This document shows positions 8,881 to 18,314 of a DNA stretch of 64,000 bases, in pieces. The DNA comes from Christensenella sp. UBA7588 (GTDB lineage Bacteria; Bacillota; Clostridia; Christensenellales; CAG-917), in the NCBI GenBank assembly GCA_002478945.1, contig DLKM01000025.1, positions 2,322 through 66,321 of the forward strand, in the 5' to 3' direction. The translations under genes and the position numbers were made by a program. Every line of letters starts with the position of its first letter. Within the stretch, counting starts at the first letter, position 1. The notes beneath the pieces were generated by a model. That model saw only the letters and a list, made by a program, of their open reading frames with translations, made no database searches and was not told where the DNA came from.

Positions 8881-9456
8881 ATGGCATACGGTATTGACGA
8901 AGTCGATTTGATTTTTGACGATATGAATGAAAAAATCGACAAAACAATGCAGAATTATATTTCGGAATTGCGCAGCATTCGCGCAGGCAGAGCAAATCCG
9001 CACATCCTCGACAAAGTCGTGGCAGATTATTACGGAACGCCTACGCCGATAAACAATATGGCAAACATTTCCGTTCCCGAAGCAAGACTTTTGGTCATTG
9101 CGCCTTGGGATAAATCGCAACTCAAGAGCATCGAAAGAGCGATTCTTGCCGCAAATATCGGCATCAATCCCAACAACGACGGTCAAGTTATTCGTCTCGT
9201 ATTCCCCGAGCTTACGGAGGAGCGCAGACGTTCAACCGTCAAAGAAGCCAAAAACCTTGTCGAAGAAGCAAAAATCGTTATGCGCAACGCTCGCAGAGAC
9301 GCTATCGACGAACTCAAGAAGATTCAAAAAGCATCCACGATTACCGAGGATGATTTGAGAAACTTCACGGAGGACATCGATAAGAATCTTGCAAAGAAAA
9401 CCGAAGAAGTAGACAAACTTTTCAAGGAAAAAGAGCAAGAGATTCTTTCAATCTGA
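8881..9456 (+). CDS. frr: Ribosome recycling factor
   Basis: A 191-residue protein that splits post-termination ribosomes together with EF-G. The RRF signatures LRSIRAGRANPHILD (about residue 32), ARLLVIAPWDKS and GINPNNDGQVIRLVFPELTEERR are present. A helical C-terminus rich in Lys/Glu closes the protein. GGAGG stands 7 bases before the ATG. The stop and the uppS start overlap as TGATG, suggesting translational coupling. Confidence 0.97.
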   Translation: MAYGIDEVDLIFDDMNEKIDKTMQNYISELRSIRAGRANPHILDKVVADYYGTPTPINNMANISVPEARLLVIAPWDKSQLKSIERAILAANIGINPNNDGQVIRLVFPELTEERRRSTVKEAKNLVEEAKIVMRNARRDAIDELKKIQKASTITEDDLRNFTEDIDKNLAKKTEEVDKLFKEKEQEILSI

Positions 9457-10109
9457 TGATACCGAAACATATAGGTTTTATTATGGACGGAAACGGCAGG
9501 TGGGCGCAAGCTCGCTCTATGCCACGCTCCGAGGGATACGCGCACGGTCTTGTTGCCTTGTATAAGGTGGCAAAAAGATGTAGCGAACTCGGAGTTGAGG
9601 CGGTTTCCGTCTATGCTTTTTCAACGGAAAACAATGCTCGTCCGCTCGACGAGATAGACGCAATCGCAAAAGTCGTGCAGAAATTCAATCTGTCTTATGA
9701 CGGCAATTACAAGATTTCGTATATGGGCGACATTGCGTCTTTGCCTGATTCTCTTGCAAACTCCATTGAAACCGTTGAACAAAACACCGCCGATAACGAC
9801 GGTATGTGGCTGAATATAGCATTTAATTACGGCGGCAGAGCGGATATTATCCACGCCGCAAAAGTCGCATACGACCACGGCGAGTTTGTCGAAGATACTT
9901 TTGAAAGTCATCTTTCAAGCGCGCATTTGCCGCCTCTCGACGCGGTTGTGCGCACGGGCGGAGAAAAGCGTTTGTCCAACTTTATGTTGTACGAAAGTGC
10001 TTATGCCGAGCTTATTTTTCTCGATAAATTGTGGCCAGATATGCAGGAAAGCGACGTCGACGATATAATTGCCGAATTTGAAAATCGCAATCGCAAATTC
10101 GGAAAATGA
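9456..10109 (+). CDS. uppS: Undecaprenyl diphosphate synthase (cis-prenyltransferase)
   Basis: A 217-residue enzyme that elongates farnesyl diphosphate with isopentenyl units to make the C55 lipid carrier for peptidoglycan. The catalytic motif HIGFIMDGNGRWA is at residues 5-17, and YAFSTEN, NIAFNYGGRADI and the C-terminal RTGGEKRLSNFMLY match the family. It is somewhat shorter than the common 230-250 residues; the missing length lies in the helical region after STENN, where substrate-chain length is set. Clustered with cdsA, dxr and ispG. Confidence 0.95.
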   Translation: MIPKHIGFIMDGNGRWAQARSMPRSEGYAHGLVALYKVAKRCSELGVEAVSVYAFSTENNARPLDEIDAIAKVVQKFNLSYDGNYKISYMGDIASLPDSLANSIETVEQNTADNDGMWLNIAFNYGGRADIIHAAKVAYDHGEFVEDTFESHLSSAHLPPLDAVVRTGGEKRLSNFMLYESAYAELIFLDKLWPDMQESDVDDIIAEFENRNRKFGK

Positions 10110-10210
10110 CGTAATTTACGTTGAAAAATATGCAAAAAATCAGGGTTTTTTTGCTTGTTTTTTGACGTTTGGAAATGCGCAAAACATTGAAAATGCGCAA
10201 AGAGGTTGAT

Positions 10211-11179
10211 ATGTTAAAGAGGACGCTTACAGCAATCGTGCTTTTGGTGCTTGTCGCAGGCTTTATGGTTTGCGGATATTTTGTCAGTCCGATTTTTATC
10301 GATATGCTGATTCTGCTGTTTCTTGCAGGTGCGGTGTACGAGATGTACAAGTGCTTCAAGGACGCAGGTTACAAAATGTTCGTTGCGCCGCTCGTTCTTA
10401 TGCTCGTTGCGTCCTATCCCGTGTTTTACACCTCGCAACGTTTTGGCGGTATCGGCGTGCAAGGTTTGCTTATCGTGTTTTTGGCAAGTTGTATGCTTGC
10501 GCTCACGATTTTTACTTTCAAACCTGCAAAACACAGCAAAAAAGACTTTGAAAACGCGCTCGAAAACGGAGAAACGCTCGAGAACGAGCCGAATGCCTGC
10601 TCGCTTAAAGATTTGCTTGCCAACGTATTCATACTCGTATATCCGATGCTGTTTTTGATGACGGCTTGGGTTATCAGTTACAAATACAGCGCATTGTTTG
10701 CCGTGTTGTTTGCCATTTTGGTGCCGATAATCGGAAGCGATACTTTTGCGTATTGGTTCGGCTCGATGATAGGCGGCAAGAAACTTTGCCCTAAAATCAG
10801 CCCAAAGAAAACGATTGCAGGCGGCGTCGGCGGTCTTGTCGGAGGTATGGTTATTTCCATATTGTTCTGGGTGGTATTCGAGCTTTGTGCAGGCAAATAT
10901 CCCGCGTTTATAGAGCAATGCGGATACAGAGCGTTTATACCTCATACCGAGACTGGCTGGGAATGGAAAAGTGCGCTCATATATCTTGCAATCGGACTTG
11001 TATGCGGCGCATTGAGTGAACTCGGCGACCTTGCCGCGTCTCGCATTAAGCGTGCAATCGGCATAAAAGATTACGGCAAAATTTTCCCCGGACACGGCGG
11101 ATTTATGGACAGAATCGACAGCGTTATGTATTGCCTCGTCGTTCTGCTCGTGGCATTTTCGTGTATATATCGCGCTTGA
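10211..11179 (+). CDS. cdsA: Phosphatidate cytidylyltransferase (CDP-diglyceride synthase)
   Basis: A 322-residue polytopic membrane enzyme making CDP-diacylglycerol from phosphatidate and CTP. Several hydrophobic helices fill the protein. The family signature is split between SDTFAYWFGSMIGGKKLCP (about residue 177) and GDLAASRIKR...KIFPGHGGFMDRIDS at the C-terminus. I choose the ATG at 10211 because GAGG precedes it and the protein then begins MLKRTLTAIV, a normal start; an upstream ATG at 10169 lacks a site. Confidence 0.94.
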   Translation: MLKRTLTAIVLLVLVAGFMVCGYFVSPIFIDMLILLFLAGAVYEMYKCFKDAGYKMFVAPLVLMLVASYPVFYTSQRFGGIGVQGLLIVFLASCMLALTIFTFKPAKHSKKDFENALENGETLENEPNACSLKDLLANVFILVYPMLFLMTAWVISYKYSALFAVLFAILVPIIGSDTFAYWFGSMIGGKKLCPKISPKKTIAGGVGGLVGGMVISILFWVVFELCAGKYPAFIEQCGYRAFIPHTETGWEWKSALIYLAIGLVCGALSELGDLAASRIKRAIGIKDYGKIFPGHGGFMDRIDSVMYCLVVLLVAFSCIYRA

Positions 11180-11280
11180 TTTAATCGAGATTTAACAAAA
11201 GCGGTACAAAATGTTTATATATGGGCTTGCAAAAGACTTCAAATCTCTGCCTATGCGGCGCGCAAGTCTATAAGGATAAA

Positions 11281-12432
11281 ATGAAAACTATTACGATTTT
11301 AGGCAGTACAGGCTCTGTCGGACGACAAGTGCTTGCTACCATATCAGAACATCCCGACGCATTCAAAGTCGTCGGGCTTTCGGCTTATACGAACGAATCG
11401 CTCTTAAGAGAGCAGATTGAAAAGTACAATCCCACGCATTACTATTTTCCGTCGGGCGCAGTCGAGGTGCAAAGCTCGCTTTTTGATTTTTTGGAGGACG
11501 AAAAAACTTCCAAATGTCTCACTTCGCTCGAGGAACTTGCGGCAATCAAGTCGGATATAGTCGTTTTGGCGGTTACGGGCATTGCTGGACTTTGGGCAGC
11601 GGTTGCGACGCTCAAAAGAGGCGGCACGCTTGCCATTGCGAACAAGGAGACAATCGTTTGTGCAGGCAGACATCTCAAAGCTCTCGAGAAGAAATACGGC
11701 GGAAAAATTCTGCCGCTCGACACCGAGCATTCGGCAATATTTGCTTGCTTGAGAGGCGAGGAGAAGAAATACGTCAAAAGTCTCGTTCTGACCGCAAGCG
11801 GCGGAGCGTTGAGAGATTTGCCGATAAGCCAACTTTCCAAAGTCAAAGCCGAGGACGCGCTCAAACATCCCGTATGGAATATGGGCAAAAAGGTCACAAT
11901 CGACTCGGCAACTTTATTTAATAAAGGCTTGGAAGTTATCGAAGCGATGCGACTTTTCGACGTCAAAGCAAAAGACGTAAAAGTGGTTATGCACAGAGAA
12001 AGCGTGATTCATTCTCTCGTAGAATTTTCCGATTGCGGAATGAAAGCCCTGTTATCCACACCCGATATGCGTTTGTCAATCGATACGGCGTTGTTTTATC
12101 CCGAACACGCAGTCAATTCTGTTGCGCCGCTCGATTTGATTAAAACAGGTATGCTTACGTTCTCCGCGCCCGATTTCGACCGTTTCCCGTGCCTGAAAAT
12201 CGCAATGGACGCGGCAGAGGCAGGAGAAGGCGCGTGCATTGCTGTTTCAGCCTGCGACGAAGTGCTTGTCGAGGAATTTTTGAAAGGCAAAATCAAGTAT
12301 AACGACATTGCAAACACTTTGGCAAAGGTGCTTAATAAGTTCAAAAAGGTCGGAGACGTCGAACTCGAAGATATTATCGGCATAGACGAGCAAGCAAGAA
12401 AATATACTTATTCTATGATAGGAGCAAAATAA
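11281..12432 (+). CDS. dxr: 1-deoxy-D-xylulose 5-phosphate reductoisomerase
   Basis: A 383-residue enzyme of the MEP isoprenoid pathway. The N-terminal NADPH site ITILGSTGSVGRQVL is at residues 4-18. NKETIVCAG, the metal/substrate loop LPLDTEHSAIF and SGGALRDLP follow, then MGKKVTIDSATLFNKGLE. Start at 11281 follows AAGGATAAA; an in-frame ATG 60 bp upstream gives an unconserved extension. It supplies precursors used by UppS two genes upstream, alongside ispG. Confidence 0.97.
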   Translation: MKTITILGSTGSVGRQVLATISEHPDAFKVVGLSAYTNESLLREQIEKYNPTHYYFPSGAVEVQSSLFDFLEDEKTSKCLTSLEELAAIKSDIVVLAVTGIAGLWAAVATLKRGGTLAIANKETIVCAGRHLKALEKKYGGKILPLDTEHSAIFACLRGEEKKYVKSLVLTASGGALRDLPISQLSKVKAEDALKHPVWNMGKKVTIDSATLFNKGLEVIEAMRLFDVKAKDVKVVMHRESVIHSLVEFSDCGMKALLSTPDMRLSIDTALFYPEHAVNSVAPLDLIKTGMLTFSAPDFDRFPCLKIAMDAAEAGEGACIAVSACDEVLVEEFLKGKIKYNDIANTLAKVLNKFKKVGDVELEDIIGIDEQARKYTYSMIGAK

Positions 12433-12433
12433 G

Positions 12434-13732
12434 TTGGTAAGCATTATTGCGGTTACAGCCGCCGAAGTGTTCACATATATCGGATACGTCATAGTCGCGC
12501 TTTTGGCACTTATGGCGATGATTGTTATACACGAATTGGGACATTATACCGCAGGTAAATTGCTCGGATTCAAGATAGACGAGTTTTCTATCGGTTTCGG
12601 TCCTGCAATTTTCAAACGCAAAAGCAAGAAAACGGGAGAAGTCTTTGCATTGAGGCCGTTTCCCGTCGGCGGTTTTTGCGCGTTTCACGGAGAGGACGCG
12701 GACGGCGCATTGCTTGACGAAGAAGGCAATCCCGTAATCGATGCGAAAGGCAACGTCGTAAAAGACCCCGACGCGTTTAACAATCAAAAGCCTTGGAAAC
12801 GCCTTATAGTGCTGTTTTCGGGCGCATTTATGAACTTTTTGAGCGCAATCGTGATTATCACGATATATTTCAGCGCATACGGTCAACTTTTGCCCGCGGT
12901 GGTTGACACCGTGTCGATAGACGGTTATCAAAACGTCTTTGAAAGCGGAGACACGATTTTGTCCATAAACGGCAAGCAAGTGAACATTATGCTTCAAGAG
13001 GATTTGGACAACGCGTTTTCGGGTATAGGCGACAGCGCCGAGTTTGTCGTTCTTCGCGACGGTAAACGCGTTAAGCTCAAAGCGGACAAGTTCAATTATT
13101 GTCCGTTTGAGGACGGAGATATGATTTATGCCGTTAACGGACAGGAAGTCGAAACTCCGTATCCGTATCAACAACTTGCAGACAACATCGATACCGATGA
13201 ACAAATAACGGTTGTGACCGTTAGATACGACGAGAACGGAAAAATCTGCGAAAAAACCACGATGCTCGTAAAAAGAGGAGCCGACGGCGTGTTTTATAGT
13301 TATGGCTTTGGTATAACTCGTTCGCTTGCGAGAGCAAAACTGCCGTTTTTCCTTGCTTTCGGCAGAGCGTGGGGATTCAGTTTCTTTATCGTTTTCAAGA
13401 TTCTTGCATCGCTCGGCGCATTGATAACGGGCAAAGCAGGTATTGAAACAGCCGGCGGAACGATAACCACAATCGGTATGATGGCAAAAGTGTCTGCGCT
13501 CGGTTTTGACAGTTTTTTATACGTCGTTGCGATTATCTCGGCAAACCTTGCGGTTATGAACCTATTGCCGTTTCCTGCGCTCGACGGAAGCAGAATGCTG
13601 TTTACGCTTATCGAAATGATATTCAGAAAACCCGTGCCGAGAAAAGTCGAAGCGGTTATCCACACGGTGGGATTGATACTGTTGTTGGTGCTTGCGGTTT
13701 TTCTTGACATATTCCACCTTGTAAAAGGATAA
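12434..13732 (+). CDS. rseP: Site-2 protease RseP/RasP (zinc membrane protease with PDZ domain)
   Basis: A 432-residue intramembrane metalloprotease. The HELGH zinc motif lies in the first transmembrane helix (about residues 33-37), one or two PDZ-like segments cover roughly 160-290, and NLLPFPALDG near residue 377 supplies the second metal ligand. The start is TTG, 1 bp after dxr stops, with AGGAG in the dxr 3' end. A segment with three GN.V repeats (about 93-110) is an extra loop after the first helix. The family cleaves anti-sigma factors and signal peptide remnants. Confidence 0.94.
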   Translation: MVSIIAVTAAEVFTYIGYVIVALLALMAMIVIHELGHYTAGKLLGFKIDEFSIGFGPAIFKRKSKKTGEVFALRPFPVGGFCAFHGEDADGALLDEEGNPVIDAKGNVVKDPDAFNNQKPWKRLIVLFSGAFMNFLSAIVIITIYFSAYGQLLPAVVDTVSIDGYQNVFESGDTILSINGKQVNIMLQEDLDNAFSGIGDSAEFVVLRDGKRVKLKADKFNYCPFEDGDMIYAVNGQEVETPYPYQQLADNIDTDEQITVVTVRYDENGKICEKTTMLVKRGADGVFYSYGFGITRSLARAKLPFFLAFGRAWGFSFFIVFKILASLGALITGKAGIETAGGTITTIGMMAKVSALGFDSFLYVVAIISANLAVMNLLPFPALDGSRMLFTLIEMIFRKPVPRKVEAVIHTVGLILLLVLAVFLDIFHLVKG

Positions 13733-13790
13733 AAACGAAAGAAATCTGCAATCTAACGCAATAAAAGTGCGATTGCAAAGCGGTACTACT

Positions 13791-14843
13791 ATGATTGAAA
13801 GAAGAAAAACGAGAACCGTATACGTCGGAGACGTGGCTATCGGCGGAAACGCGCCGATAACTGTGCAGTCGATGCTCAACACGAAAACGACGGACATAGA
13901 AGGCTCTTTGAAACAGATTGACGCATTAAAAAAGGTCGGTTGCGACCTTATTCGTCTTGCCGTTCCCGACGAACAGTCGGCTTACGCTTTCGGAGAAATC
14001 GCAAAAAGATGCGGTTTGCCGCTTATTGCCGACATTCATTACAATTATAAACTTGCACATCTCGCTCTTGACAACGGAGCAAAGAAAATAAGAATGAATC
14101 CCGGAAATATGCGTGACTTTTCGGAAATTAAGCCGCTTGCTCAAAGGCTTATCGATATGCATATTCCTGTCAGAGTCGGCGTTAACGGCGGTTCTCTCGA
14201 TTCGAGATTCAAAGGTATGGACGAAGCGCAGGCACTTTGTGAGAGCGCACTCGAATGTGCAAACGTCTTTGAAAGTCAAGGAATGAGGGATATAGTCATT
14301 GCAATCAAAGCGTCCAACACTTTGGTTAACGTAGAGGCAAACAGACTCCTTGCAAAGCAATGCGATTATCCGTTTCATATCGGCGTTACGGAAGCGGGAA
14401 CATTGCGCACAGGGCTTGTGAAGTCGGCTATCGGTATCGGCACGTTGTTGCAAGAGGGAATAGGAGACACAATCCGAGTGTCGCTTTCTACCGACGTTTG
14501 CGAAGAAGTTCTTGCAGGTAAAAAGATTTTGCAAACTCTCGGAATCAGAAAAAATGCCGTCGAAGTGGTCGCTTGTCCGACGTGCGCAAGAACGGAAATC
14601 GACGTCGAGGGGCTTGCGAATAAGGTCGAAATGATGTGCGCAGGCATCAATAAGCCGCTTACTATCTCTATCCTCGGTTGTCCGCTCAACGGAATCGGGG
14701 AGGGCGAAAACAGCGATTTGGGCATCGCAGGCGGAAAAGAAAAGTCTGTTATCCTCAAAGACGGCAAAATATTCAAAACCGTGAACAGCGCGGTTTTAAT
14801 GACTGAATTTGACAAATTATTGCAAGAAGTATTATCAAAATAA
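13791..14843 (+). CDS. ispG: 4-hydroxy-3-methylbut-2-en-1-yl diphosphate synthase (IspG/GcpE)
   Basis: A 350-residue iron-sulfur enzyme, penultimate step of the MEP pathway. Seen: the N-terminal TIM barrel start VAIGGNAPITVQSMLNT, LIADIHYNYKLA, RMNPGNM, the cluster ligands CPTCARTE (about residue 262) and the C-terminal LGCPLNGIGEG. The ATG at 13791 is preferred; a GTG 24 bases upstream has no better ribosome site. Gene order dxr-rseP-ispG is usual in Bacillota and normally leads into polC. Confidence 0.96.
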   Translation: MIERRKTRTVYVGDVAIGGNAPITVQSMLNTKTTDIEGSLKQIDALKKVGCDLIRLAVPDEQSAYAFGEIAKRCGLPLIADIHYNYKLAHLALDNGAKKIRMNPGNMRDFSEIKPLAQRLIDMHIPVRVGVNGGSLDSRFKGMDEAQALCESALECANVFESQGMRDIVIAIKASNTLVNVEANRLLAKQCDYPFHIGVTEAGTLRTGLVKSAIGIGTLLQEGIGDTIRVSLSTDVCEEVLAGKKILQTLGIRKNAVEVVACPTCARTEIDVEGLANKVEMMCAGINKPLTISILGCPLNGIGEGENSDLGIAGGKEKSVILKDGKIFKTVNSAVLMTEFDKLLQEVLSK

Positions 14844-14909
14844 CAGATTTTTGTAATACTTTTGCGAATTTTCGATAAAATTCGACATAATACGACGGAG
14901 TATCGGCAA

Positions 14910-16496
14910 ATGACGAATAAGTTTATAGAAGAATTTACAATCCGAAGCAAAGGCGAGTTTCCTATGCTCAAGTACAATTCTGCCACATATTATAAAGCGC
15001 AGAGAGAACTTGTAGTTAAGTTTATAATCTCCGCTTTCGAAGTGCGCGCTTTTGACGAAGAAAGCAAAAAGAAAGTGCAAAGCATAATCGAAGAAATGTT
15101 TTCGGGTATATCCGTAAGCGTACAGTATATTCGCACTTATGCGGACGCAAACGTCGTAAAAAACAAGGTTCTTGAGTTTTTCAACCGCACGAATCAGATG
15201 ATTTTCAGGCGTATAAACGACAATACTCTGCATATCGAGGTCGGAGACAACGATATTGACGTAAAACTGACGTTTGAAACGCCGACGTATAAGATGCTTA
15301 TGGCGGGAGATTTGGTGGATAGATTGTACGATTGTCTCGATACGTCGTTCAACCAGCATATCGACATCGTAACGGAGGAGGACGTGCTTAATACCAACGA
15401 AAACGTGGACGATATACATATCGATACGGTCGTCAAAGTTGACCCGACGCTCAGATTAGTCGAGACGAGAACGGGCGCAAAAGTCTATTCGAGAGGTAAA
15501 ATCGACGGCGTGTCGCAGATGCCGAATTACATAATCGACGTAAAAGGTGCGTGCGAAAACATAGTTTTGTGCGGAAAAATCTCGCAAATAGAGAAAAAAA
15601 CGTACAAAAACAAGAGATATAACCCCGACGACGCAAAGAGCGGCCCCGAAACGTTGCCGTTTGTCAAATTTATGCTTGACGATACCACCGCAAAAATAGA
15701 CAGCGTTTGTTTTGCAGGGAAGGACGAGGACGTCGAGCGCATTCTCGCGCTCAAAGAGCAGTCGCAAGTCATTTGTATGGGTAAAGTGAGTTGGTCGCAG
15801 TTTTCCTCGGCGTGGTCGTTTACGGTAAACGCGATATTCGAAGCCGATATAAATTTTGACAGCATACATCTCACTTCCGTAAAACCCGTACCCGATAAGT
15901 ACGTTACGATAAAACCCGAGCCGTACGTTGATACTACTCAAAAGAGCTTGTTAGATGTCGGAAAAGTTGAAGAAATCAATCCGTATTTCATCGGGAAAAC
16001 CTTTGTGATATACGACCTTGAGACTACTGACGTTAAAACCGACCTTGCCGAGATTATCGAACTTGCCGCGCTAAAAGTCGTGGACGGCGTGCCGACGGAA
16101 ACGTTCCAGACTCTCGTAAAACCCGTTGCCGCAATATCGCAGACTATTACCGAACTTACGCATATCACAAACGCAATGGTACTCGATTCTCCGAGCATAG
16201 AGCAGGTGGTTCCCGACTTTTTCAAGTTTGCGCACGGTTGCATACTTTGCGGACACAATATTGCCGGATTCGATTATCCGATTCTCAACAGAATCGCGGA
16301 AAAATCGGGATATAATTTCGACAACGAATTGATGGATACGCTTTTGCTTGCAAGAAAATATCTTACGGAACTTCCGAACTGCAAGCTCGAGACGATTTCA
16401 AAAACTTTCGGCATAACGCACGAAAACGCGCACCGTGCAATGAGCGACGTGTACGCAACGTGGGGTGCGTTGAAGATAATAGCGCAAAGAATGTAA
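14910..16496 (+). CDS. PolC-like protein with N-terminal, OB and 3'-5' exonuclease domains, no polymerase core
   Basis: About 528 residues. The first 200 or so resemble the PolC N-terminal region, an OB-like segment follows (about 205-310), and a DnaQ/PolC-type exonuclease fills the C-terminus: FVIYDLETTD (Exo I), LCGHNIAGFDYPIL (Exo II) and HRAMSDV (Exo III). Full PolC proteins are about 1400 residues and continue into PHP and polymerase domains; here translation simply stops. The next 250 bp contain a terminator and promoter and no remnant of a polymerase. GGAG stands 10 bp before the ATG. It occupies the usual polC position between ispG and rimP. A proofreading or repair exonuclease role is inference. 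Confidence 0.8.
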   Translation: MTNKFIEEFTIRSKGEFPMLKYNSATYYKAQRELVVKFIISAFEVRAFDEESKKKVQSIIEEMFSGISVSVQYIRTYADANVVKNKVLEFFNRTNQMIFRRINDNTLHIEVGDNDIDVKLTFETPTYKMLMAGDLVDRLYDCLDTSFNQHIDIVTEEDVLNTNENVDDIHIDTVVKVDPTLRLVETRTGAKVYSRGKIDGVSQMPNYIIDVKGACENIVLCGKISQIEKKTYKNKRYNPDDAKSGPETLPFVKFMLDDTTAKIDSVCFAGKDEDVERILALKEQSQVICMGKVSWSQFSSAWSFTVNAIFEADINFDSIHLTSVKPVPDKYVTIKPEPYVDTTQKSLLDVGKVEEINPYFIGKTFVIYDLETTDVKTDLAEIIELAALKVVDGVPTETFQTLVKPVAAISQTITELTHITNAMVLDSPSIEQVVPDFFKFAHGCILCGHNIAGFDYPILNRIAEKSGYNFDNELMDTLLLARKYLTELPNCKLETISKTFGITHENAHRAMSDVYATWGALKIIAQRM

Positions 16497-16523
16497 TCTT
16501 CAATACGCTATAATGACGATTTG

Positions 16524-16548
16524 AGAGCGAGCGCGACTCGCTCTTTTT
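16524..16548 (+). terminator. Terminator after the PolC-like gene
   Basis: AGAGCGAG-CGCGA-CTCGCTCT followed by TTTTCG. Confidence 0.85.
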
Positions 16549-16655
16549 CGTGGGAGATTTCGTCGTTTTTTGTTATGCCTTGGTTGTCAAAATCGTATCG
16601 AATGGTTAAATTCGACAAAATTTGCAAACTATTTCGCATAATGGGGCAAAAACGC

Positions 16656-16740
16656 TTGCAATAGGTTAAAATATATGATATTTTATAGATACTATAGTAA
16701 AGTATTACTAGAGTGAGCGTCGGCTCACTCTTTGTTTTGT
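16656..16740 (+). promoter_or_regulatory. Promoter and leader with terminator-like hairpin before rimP-nusA
   Basis: TTGCAA (16656), 17-bp spacer and TATTTT (16679) make a plausible promoter. Between it and rimP, GAGTGAGC-GTCG-GCTCACTC (16711-16730) is followed by TTTGTTTTG. The hairpin looks like an intrinsic terminator inside the leader, so the operon could be controlled by attenuation or by NusA feedback. The regulatory role is inference. Confidence 0.55.
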
Positions 16741-16753
16741 AAGCAGGTGTTAT

Positions 16754-17236
16754 ATGACTGACGATAAAAAACTCGTCTCCGAAAAAGTCGAGAGCGAAGT
16801 GCGCGAAATGGCGCAAAAAGCCGTCGATTCCTTTGACGGAACGGAACTCGTGGAAGTGTCCTTCTATAAACAATACGGCAAACTCAACGTCGAAGTGTTT
16901 TTGTGGAAAAAAGAAGGCATTTCTCTCAACGATTGCGAGGCGGTGCATAACGTGCTTTCGTCTATGCTCGACGCTATAGAGGACGATTTTGCGGACGATT
17001 ACGTTCTCAACGTTTCCTCGTCGGGGTTGGACAGAAAAATCGTGTCGGATGACGACTATCGCAGAGCGCTCGATACAGAAATCGAATGCGTGGACGACAA
17101 GAAAAACAAAACTCACGGAATTCTCGTCGCTTATGACTCGGACAACGTAACTTTGAAAACAGAGGGTAAAAAACCTCAAAATATAACTTTATCAAGAAAA
17201 ACATTGACCAAAGTACAACCGTACATTAGGTTTTAG
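16754..17236 (+). CDS. rimP: Ribosome maturation factor RimP
   Basis: A 160-residue protein needed for 30S maturation. The RimP pattern is seen: GTELVEVSFYKQYGKLNVEVFLWK at the N-terminal alpha/beta domain, GISLNDCEAV, YVLNVSSSGLDRKI at about residue 90, and an SH3-like C-terminal domain. AGGTG precedes the ATG. It is directly upstream of nusA, the standard bacterial order. Confidence 0.95.
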   Translation: MTDDKKLVSEKVESEVREMAQKAVDSFDGTELVEVSFYKQYGKLNVEVFLWKKEGISLNDCEAVHNVLSSMLDAIEDDFADDYVLNVSSSGLDRKIVSDDDYRRALDTEIECVDDKKNKTHGILVAYDSDNVTLKTEGKKPQNITLSRKTLTKVQPYIRF

Positions 17237-17248
17237 GAGGAATCTAAA

Positions 17249-18313
17249 ATGATGAACAGAGAGTTCTTTCAAGCATTGGACGACCTCGAGAGAGAACAAC
17301 ACATCTCAAAAGAGTCTATGATTGAATCAATCGAAGCAGGCCTCGTGTCCGCTTACAAGAAGGAATACGGCTTCGCAAGCCCCATTTCCGTCCGTCTCAA
17401 CGAAGAAAAGATGACCTACAAGGTTTACGCGCATAAACTCGTCGTAGACGAAGTAGAGGACGAAGAATCGCAAATTTCTCTCGAGGACGCGCAAGACATC
17501 GACAAAAAGTACAAAGTCGGCGACGTCGTAATCGAGGACATCACGCCGAAAGACTTTTCTCGTATCGCGGCGCAGACGGCAAAACAAGTCATCTTGCAAC
17601 GCATCAACGATATGAAGAAAGCTATGGTTCTCAACGAAATGAGCGAGCGCACGGGCGAAATCCTCAGCGCAATCGTCAGAAGAAAGGAAGCAGGCACCGT
17701 TTACGTCGAGATTACCGGTACGCAAATGGAAGGCGTTATGATGCAAGCCGACCAAGTTCCCACCGAGACTTACAACGTCAACGACGTTATCAAAGTGTAC
17801 GTCAAGAAAATTCGCGACACGGCGCACGGCGCACAAGTGGTTGTATCCAGAAGCTCCGCAGGTTTCGTTCGCAGATTGTTTGAACTCGAAGTGCCTGAAA
17901 TCAAAGCAGGTCTCGTAAAAATCAACAGCATCGTTCGCGAGGCAGGATTCCGTACCAAACTTTCGGTCGGCAGCGAGGACCCCAACGTCGACGCAGTCGG
18001 AAGCTGTATCGGTAATAAAGGCGTGCGTGTAAACGCAGTCGTAGCGGAACTCGGCGGAGAAAAAATCGACGTTATCGAATATTGCGACGACCCCATCGAA
18101 TACATCGCTCGCGCTCTCAGCCCCGCACAAGTGCTTATGGTCTCCATCAACGAGGAAGAAAAGAACGCAAAAGTCATCGTTCCCGACGAGAAACTTTCGT
18201 TGGCAATCGGCAGAAGCGGTCAAAACGCTCGCCTTGCCGCAAAACTTACGGGTTGGAAGATAGACGTCAAACCTTATTCAACCCTCAACGTAGACGCTCA
18301 ACAGGGAGAATAA
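17249..18313 (+). CDS. nusA: Transcription termination/antitermination factor NusA
   Basis: A 354-residue protein: N-terminal RNA polymerase-binding domain (FFQALDDLERE), S1 domain around residues 130-200, then two KH domains (EVPEIKAGLVKI, GNKGVRVNAVV and VIVPDEKLSLAIGRSGQNARLAAKLTGWKID). It lacks the extra C-terminal acidic repeats of proteobacterial NusA, which is normal for Bacillota. AGGAGG precedes two tandem ATG codons; either could be used. Confidence 0.97.
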   Translation: MMNREFFQALDDLEREQHISKESMIESIEAGLVSAYKKEYGFASPISVRLNEEKMTYKVYAHKLVVDEVEDEESQISLEDAQDIDKKYKVGDVVIEDITPKDFSRIAAQTAKQVILQRINDMKKAMVLNEMSERTGEILSAIVRRKEAGTVYVEITGTQMEGVMMQADQVPTETYNVNDVIKVYVKKIRDTAHGAQVVVSRSSAGFVRRLFELEVPEIKAGLVKINSIVREAGFRTKLSVGSEDPNVDAVGSCIGNKGVRVNAVVAELGGEKIDVIEYCDDPIEYIARALSPAQVLMVSINEEEKNAKVIVPDEKLSLAIGRSGQNARLAAKLTGWKIDVKPYSTLNVDAQQGE

Positions 18314-18314
18314 A

